This document shows, piece by piece, positions 59,472 to 64,000 of a stretch of DNA of 64,000 nucleotides (its first letter is position 1; each line of letters opens with the position of its first letter). The stretch lies in NCBI GenBank assembly GCA_963682175.1, contig OY821775.1:4960001-5024000 (forward strand). Reading direction: 5' to 3'. Origin of the DNA: Triglochin maritima. Lineage: Eukaryota > Streptophyta > Magnoliopsida > Alismatales > Juncaginaceae. Made by a program: the position numbers and the translations under genes. Below the pieces are notes generated by a model. It saw only the letters and a list, made by a program, of their open reading frames with translations. It did no database searches and was not told where the DNA came from.

Positions 59472-60341
59472 TTATGAATAATATGGCTTGAGGAATTTTC
59501 CATTTAGTGGGGGGTATGGCCTTTTCCCTTCATGATCGGTTAAGAGATATGCCCCATTGTCATATGCTAGCTCAACAATATATGGACCTTTCCATTTTGG
59601 GTCTAATTTCTTTCCATAACCCTGGGCCATGCAATCTTTGGACATTACCCAAACAAGTTGACCCTTCTTGAATGCTCGGGGGCGAACTTTCTTATCAAAA
59701 GCTCTTTGCATTCGGGCTCGATATAGCTCAAGGCTTTGTTGTGCTTTAAGTCTTCTTTCGTCGGCGTCTAACAACTCTTCGAGCCTTACTTTGATGTTGA
59801 GGTCGTTAGTCAAGTCAGTCATCAACGCTACACGGAGGGACGGTATTTCAATTTCTAATGGTAGTACAGCTTCTGCCCCATATACCAAGGAATACGGTGT
59901 ACAACCAGTTGGAGTCTTGTAGGTGGTTCGGTAGGCCCAGAGTGCTTCATACATACGGTCGTGCCAATCTCGCTTATTTGACTCTACAGTTTTAGCTATT
60001 ATAGAACAAAGAGTTTTATTGAAGGCTTCTGCCAACCCATTTGCAGATGGGTTATATATAGTGGAATAATTCCAATTAATACTATATTTATTAGCAAAGC
60101 GATATACTTTTTGACTTTTGAAATTGGTCCCATTATCGGATTGGACTCTATTTGGGACTCCAAATCGATGAACAATATTGTTGGTGAAGAACTTGACGAC
60201 CGCCTCAGCTGTGACTTCACGAAGAGGAACCAATTCTGCCCATCTAGAGAAGTAATCTGTTGCAGCTAGTATGAATTTGTAACCCCGAGATGTAGGGGTG
60301 AAGGGTCCAACGACATCTGTTCCCCCTCCGCAAATGGCCAA
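59472..60341 (-). CDS. Integrase core and C-terminal part, Tat Ty3/gypsy element
   Basis: An open frame of about 289 codons. It shows the integrase core: GTDVVGPFTPTSRGYKFIL with the first catalytic Asp, QSDNGTNF with the second, and NPSANGLAEAFNKTL with the catalytic Glu region. Then come WAYRTTYKTPTGCTPYSLVY and the C-terminal KWKGPYIV...NGAYLL module, ending LNGKFLKPYYS. It is separated from the upstream polyprotein frame by an apparent one-base loss near 60310, where SWPFAE should run into WGTDVVGP. The frames overlap at 60266-60341, so the polyprotein is broken here unless ribosomes shift. Confidence 0.92.
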   Translation of the reverse strand: MAICGGGTDVVGPFTPTSRGYKFILAATDYFSRWAELVPLREVTAEAVVKFFTNNIVHRFGVPNRVQSDNGTNFKSQKVYRFANKYSINWNYSTIYNPSANGLAEAFNKTLCSIIAKTVESNKRDWHDRMYEALWAYRTTYKTPTGCTPYSLVYGAEAVLPLEIEIPSLRVALMTDLTNDLNIKVRLEELLDADERRLKAQQSLELYRARMQRAFDKKVRPRAFKKGQLVWVMSKDCMAQGYGKKLDPKWKGPYIVELAYDNGAYLLTDHEGKRPYPPLNGKFLKPYYS

Positions 60342-63300
60342 GATGCAATTGTTGGATGAAGTTTTGAGGGCGGCCTGTGAGATAGATTACCATGTTCTTG
60401 GCATTTGACACATTTCTTTGCATACTCTAAGCAATCTTGAGTCATAGTGGGCCAATAATAGCCCATAAGTTTAATTCGATGTCGCATTTTTGGTCCTGCT
60501 TGATGGCCGCCACATTCCCCTGAATGAATTTCCTGAAGAATCTTTCGTGCTTCGTCCTTTGAAAGACATCGAAGATACACAGAGTTGTGGTTACCGGGCG
60601 CTAATCTATAAAGTGTGTCATTTTCAAACGCGAATGATGGAATCCGCCTTTTGAGTTCCATTCGATCGGCTCTATTAACAGGTTGTTGACCATGCTTAAA
60701 GAAGTCCACAAACACTTGTCTCCAATCATCATCTCGTTCATCATTTACAATGCTGACTTCTTCTATTGCTTCGTCTTCACGTAGCGTCGCTATACTTGGA
60801 AGAAGACGACGATCTTTTATAACAACTTCCATTTCTCCTTGGGGTGGAAGGGTCAGACTAGTTGCTAACTTTGCAAGGGCATCCGCATGAGAGTTATTGC
60901 TTCTTGGGACGTGTGATATCTTCAAACTATCGAACCTTCGAATCAGACGCAGTGCCACATCGTGATATTGTATCAGCTCTTCTTTTCGAACTTCATATAC
61001 GCCGTTAACTTGTCGAACAACAAGTAGAGAATCACCATATGCTTCAAGAGTTTTGATGTTCATATCGAGGGCCATTTCTAATCCAACTATTAGAGCTTCG
61101 TATTCGGCTTCATTGTTGGACTTCTCATCGACAAGTGCGCACGAAAAATGAATTATACCGCGTTGTGGAGTGAAGAACACGATCCCTGCCCCAGCTCGAA
61201 TCGTCGGACCATCAACGGTGATCTCAGTACGGCAAGCCCCATCAAAGTAGAGTTCCCAGCAAGCTTCTTTGTTAGCTCTGACAGTCATTATTTCTTCATC
61301 CGGGAGATCTGTTGCCAATGGGGAATCGCTAGACAAAGGGTGAGCCGCAAGAAAGTCCGCTAAAGCTTGTCCTTTCACTGCCTTCCTCGGAACATATTCA
61401 ATGTCAAACTCCATCAACAGAAGGGTCCATTTGCCAACACGTCCAGCCAAGGTGGGTCGTGTCATGATATATTTTATGGGGTCCACGTTTGATATGAGAT
61501 GGACTTTATGAGCTAACATATAATGACGCATTTTTTTAGCTGCAAAGACCAATGCTAAGCATATTTTTTCGATTGCAGAATATTTAAATTCCGCCCCAAC
61601 TAGCCTCCTACTCAAATAGTATAAAGCTTGCTCTTTATCATCATCAGTTTTTTGAGCAAGCAATGCTCCTAATGAGCAATCTTGGGCGGCGATATATAAT
61701 ATGAGTGGCCTGCCTACCTGCGGTGCCCTTAACACAGGAGGATTAAGGAGATACTTTTTGATATCTTCAAAAGCTTTTTGACATTCTTCATCCCATTCAA
61801 ATGCTACACCTTTCTTCATGAGACGAGAAAAAGGCTGGCATTTTCCAGACAAATTTACTATAAAGCGCCTTATATACGCCAAACGTCCTTGAAGTGATCT
61901 GAGTTGTTTCAAATTCTTTGGAGGAGGGAGTTCTTGAATTGCCTTGATTTTTGTTGCATCAACTTCGATGCCCCGGTGTTTAACCACAAAACCTAAGAAT
62001 CTGCCACTTGTGACTCCAAAGGCACATTTCAATGGGTTCATTTTGAGGTTATACTTCCGAACTCTTTTAAATATCAGTTTAAGATCGGATAGATGTTCGA
62101 TCTTCTTTTTAGATTTGACTACCAGATCATCTACATAACATTCAACTTGTTTATGCAGCAAATCGCTGAATATTTGTGTCATGGCTCGTTGATATGTCGC
62201 ACCAGCATTTCTCAACCCAAAAGGCATGACTTTATAACAGAAAACCCCCTTCGGTGTACGGAACGCTGTATGTACTTTGTCATCCTCGGCCATCATAATT
62301 TGATTATATCCAGAATATCCATCCATGAAACTAAGGATTTCGTACCCAGTTGTAGCATCCACCATCTGTTCAGTGATGGGTAAGGGGAAATCATCTTTCG
62401 GACAAGCTTTATTGAGATCACGAAAATCTACACAAACCCGAATCTGACCATTTTTCTTTCGCACTGGAACAATATTTGATAACCACTTGGTATACATCAC
62501 GGGCTCGATGAACCCAACATTGATGAGCTTATCAATCTCTGCAATCACTAAATCACAAATATCCGGGTGCATCCTGCGAGGCCCCTGTTTTACTCCTGGA
62601 TGTTTGGGATCGATGGATAAACGGTGCTCAGCGACATTTCGGTCTACACCTGGCATTTGTTTATAATTCCAAGCGAAACAATCATGATTTTCTTTGAGAA
62701 GAGTTATGTATTCTTCCCTTTCTTTAAGACTAAGAGAAGCACTGATAAATGTTGGTTCCGGGTCACCATTAGATCCCAAGTTTATTTCTAAAAGTTCATC
62801 AACCGTCGCTTGTCCCCCTTCTTCCATTTCTCGTGGAGCTGGGAGAATACCCTCGACATCAGACTGACCTTGAAGCAATATCTCTTCACCCTCTGATCCA
62901 CTATCAGTCTGATTTTCATCGACCTGTGATTGTTGAGTACCGAAAGATCCTTCGACTTGCGCGACATCCTTCGACTCAATATCTGCAGAGCTTACCGTTA
63001 TATGTAATGTTGTTTGCTTCTTTAAGTGGTTTGAGCAACCAAGACCCCTGCGATCTTTCCCTTGCCGCGTACTATCACGTCCCTTGTCATCTTTCGGACG
63101 CCATATTTGTTCATATTTTTGTTGTTCATTCTTCTTATAGGGACGATTCTCTCTTCTATTTCTGAAAGCTGTCAAGACCTTCGGATTGATGGTGAAATCA
63201 TCCAAATCAGCATCATCATCAATTTCATTTGTTTTGCCAAAGGGAGTATTTGACTCGACACATTGTGGTTCGCCTTTATAGAAAGTTATCTTCCCACTAT

Positions 63301-63988
63301 TTTTCTTTGACGGAACAATGAAAGTCTTCAAAGACTTTACTACGTCCACTTCTCGCTTTTCGAGTGCCTTCATAGTGCATGGTGGCAATGTCATCACCGT
63401 ATTAGAGTCTATTGTATATGTTGCCTTCACCTTCTTACTATCTGATTTGATAGTTGGACATGAAATCTTAACCTGCTTCTTGGTGTTTAGAGACTGCCTC
63501 ATTCCGTCTATTCGCTTGGGAGGTGTAACAACTTTGAATGCAGGTTCTTCATCGTCATTACCGAGTTCTATTATTTCCGGGAGTATATTACTCCTCATAT
63601 TGAACTTTTGTATGAGAGGGGGGGCTTTGCCTTCTTTAGGTTCATCGAGAAAGTAGCGAGCGTCATGGAAATGTACTTCATGTGCTTCAAATGGTTGGCG
63701 CTCTCCAAAGAATCTGTGCTCCTTCCCATTGTGTATGTATTTGAAGCATTGGTGGACGGTAGAGGGAACAACAAAATTTTCATGAAGCCAAGGACGTCCC
63801 AACAATGCTTTATATGATGTCCCCACATTCAGCACATAGAACGTTGCATCGGTCTCAAATTCTCCAAAGACGAGTTTCAACACTACCATGCCAATGGGAG
63901 TTTGTGAATGTTGATCAAACCCGTGTATGACTATATCGGATGGGCTTAAATTTGTCCTTGCGATGGAAAGCTTTGCTAGTGTGGTCAT
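60266..63988 (-). CDS. Protease-RT-RNase H-aRNase H polyprotein, Tat Ty3/gypsy element, 5' partial
   Basis: A 1240-codon open frame running off the window. Order from the N-terminal side: end of the retropepsin region (YKALLGRPWLH), a variable linker, reverse transcriptase with WLSNIVPVRKKNGQIRVCVD, MPFGLRNAGATYQRAM and catalytic YVDDLVVKS, then the gypsy RNase H (LGALLAQKTDD, ALYYLSRRLVGAE). The second, archaeal-type RNase H follows (YFDGACR, NNEAEYEALIVGLE, YGDSLLV, NSHADALAKLA), diagnostic for the Tat lineage. The integrase zinc finger comes last (H...H in HSGECGGHQAGPKM, CVKCQEH). All catalytic motifs look intact up to the frame break near 60310, suggesting a fairly young element. Confidence 0.93.
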   Translation of the reverse strand: MTTLAKLSIARTNLSPSDIVIHGFDQHSQTPIGMVVLKLVFGEFETDATFYVLNVGTSYKALLGRPWLHENFVVPSTVHQCFKYIHNGKEHRFFGERQPFEAHEVHFHDARYFLDEPKEGKAPPLIQKFNMRSNILPEIIELGNDDEEPAFKVVTPPKRIDGMRQSLNTKKQVKISCPTIKSDSKKVKATYTIDSNTVMTLPPCTMKALEKREVDVVKSLKTFIVPSKKNSGKITFYKGEPQCVESNTPFGKTNEIDDDADLDDFTINPKVLTAFRNRRENRPYKKNEQQKYEQIWRPKDDKGRDSTRQGKDRRGLGCSNHLKKQTTLHITVSSADIESKDVAQVEGSFGTQQSQVDENQTDSGSEGEEILLQGQSDVEGILPAPREMEEGGQATVDELLEINLGSNGDPEPTFISASLSLKEREEYITLLKENHDCFAWNYKQMPGVDRNVAEHRLSIDPKHPGVKQGPRRMHPDICDLVIAEIDKLINVGFIEPVMYTKWLSNIVPVRKKNGQIRVCVDFRDLNKACPKDDFPLPITEQMVDATTGYEILSFMDGYSGYNQIMMAEDDKVHTAFRTPKGVFCYKVMPFGLRNAGATYQRAMTQIFSDLLHKQVECYVDDLVVKSKKKIEHLSDLKLIFKRVRKYNLKMNPLKCAFGVTSGRFLGFVVKHRGIEVDATKIKAIQELPPPKNLKQLRSLQGRLAYIRRFIVNLSGKCQPFSRLMKKGVAFEWDEECQKAFEDIKKYLLNPPVLRAPQVGRPLILYIAAQDCSLGALLAQKTDDDKEQALYYLSRRLVGAEFKYSAIEKICLALVFAAKKMRHYMLAHKVHLISNVDPIKYIMTRPTLAGRVGKWTLLLMEFDIEYVPRKAVKGQALADFLAAHPLSSDSPLATDLPDEEIMTVRANKEACWELYFDGACRTEITVDGPTIRAGAGIVFFTPQRGIIHFSCALVDEKSNNEAEYEALIVGLEMALDMNIKTLEAYGDSLLVVRQVNGVYEVRKEELIQYHDVALRLIRRFDSLKISHVPRSNNSHADALAKLATSLTLPPQGEMEVVIKDRRLLPSIATLREDEAIEEVSIVNDERDDDWRQVFVDFFKHGQQPVNRADRMELKRRIPSFAFENDTLYRLAPGNHNSVYLRCLSKDEARKILQEIHSGECGGHQAGPKMRHRIKLMGYYWPTMTQDCLEYAKKCVKCQEHGNLSHRPPSKLHPTIASWPFAEGEQMSLDPSPLHLGVTNSY

Positions 63989-64000
63989 CGGTATGAGGTT

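Larger units (their letters stand above)
53128..64000 (-). mobile_element. Ty3/gypsy Tat-lineage retrotransposon, continuing past the window
   Basis: On the minus strand, from right to left: protease, reverse transcriptase, RNase H, a second archaeal-type RNase H, integrase, a long repeat-rich 3' UTR (56701-59471), a polypurine tract, and a putative 3' LTR (53128-56685). The extra RNase H between the first RNase H and integrase defines the Tat group (Ogre/Retand and relatives). The left end abuts coding sequence of the 5-phosphatase at 53127. The candidate 5-bp duplication there is GGCAT (53123-53127); its partner lies outside the window. Confidence 0.8.

Noticed and set aside
1..64000. CRISPR array, prophage, defence island or biosynthetic cluster
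   Set aside because: Intron-containing plant genes and plant retrotransposons fill the window. The tandem repeats seen lack regular spacer structure.

Overview
This is a stretch of nuclear DNA from a flowering plant, almost certainly a eudicot. The evidence is genes with GT-AG introns, plant-specific gene families (NPF7 transporter, plastid-type PRPP synthetase, TOM2A-type tetraspanin, plant type I inositol-polyphosphate 5-phosphatase), plant retrotransposon lineages, and a snoRNA gene with a plant-type promoter. I cannot name the species.

Genic left part (1-23 kb). All genes are on the + strand. In order they are an NPF7 (NRT1.5-like) transporter whose first exon is not in the window, a seven-exon COX10 haem A synthesis gene (399 aa), a decayed AP2/TOE-type transcription factor pseudogene, a relic hAT transposase, a seven-exon plastid ribose-phosphate pyrophosphokinase (PRS2-like, with an apparent one-base frameshift in exon 1), and a C/D-box snoRNA resembling U61/snR55 behind its own promoter (two site II elements, telo-box, TATA box).

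Transposon-rich right part (24.9-64 kb). A 4.8 kb Mutator-like element (24890-29657) carries two convergent decayed genes: an OTU-protease-like relic and a plant-mobile-domain gene. Each has hairpin-forming repeats next to its first exon. The intact TOM2A-like tetraspanin gene (31003-35972) follows, with a 2.1 kb solo LTR in intron 4. Next is a complete but decayed Ty1/copia element (38451-43740; 245-bp LTRs, TSD TAAAG) with a hAT MITE in its gag, then two more solo LTRs of the same family as the one in TOM2A. All three solo LTRs have perfect 5-bp target duplications and contain clusters of the palindrome CGGTCGACCG.

A type I inositol-polyphosphate 5-phosphatase gene starts at 50387 and reads through eight exons. 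It stops at 53127, where a large Ty3/gypsy element of the Tat lineage (minus strand, continuing past the window end) appears to have inserted into coding sequence and removed the second catalytic motif. This element has two RNase H domains, a putative 3.6 kb 3' LTR, and a long 3' untranslated region full of tandem repeats and repeated hairpin modules.

The protein genes are unrelated housekeeping or transport genes and do not form a pathway. I saw no CRISPR, operon or prokaryotic system. The most notable items are the free-standing snoRNA gene, the palindrome-rich solo-LTR family, the two-gene MULE with hairpin arrays, and the retrotransposon-broken phosphatase gene.
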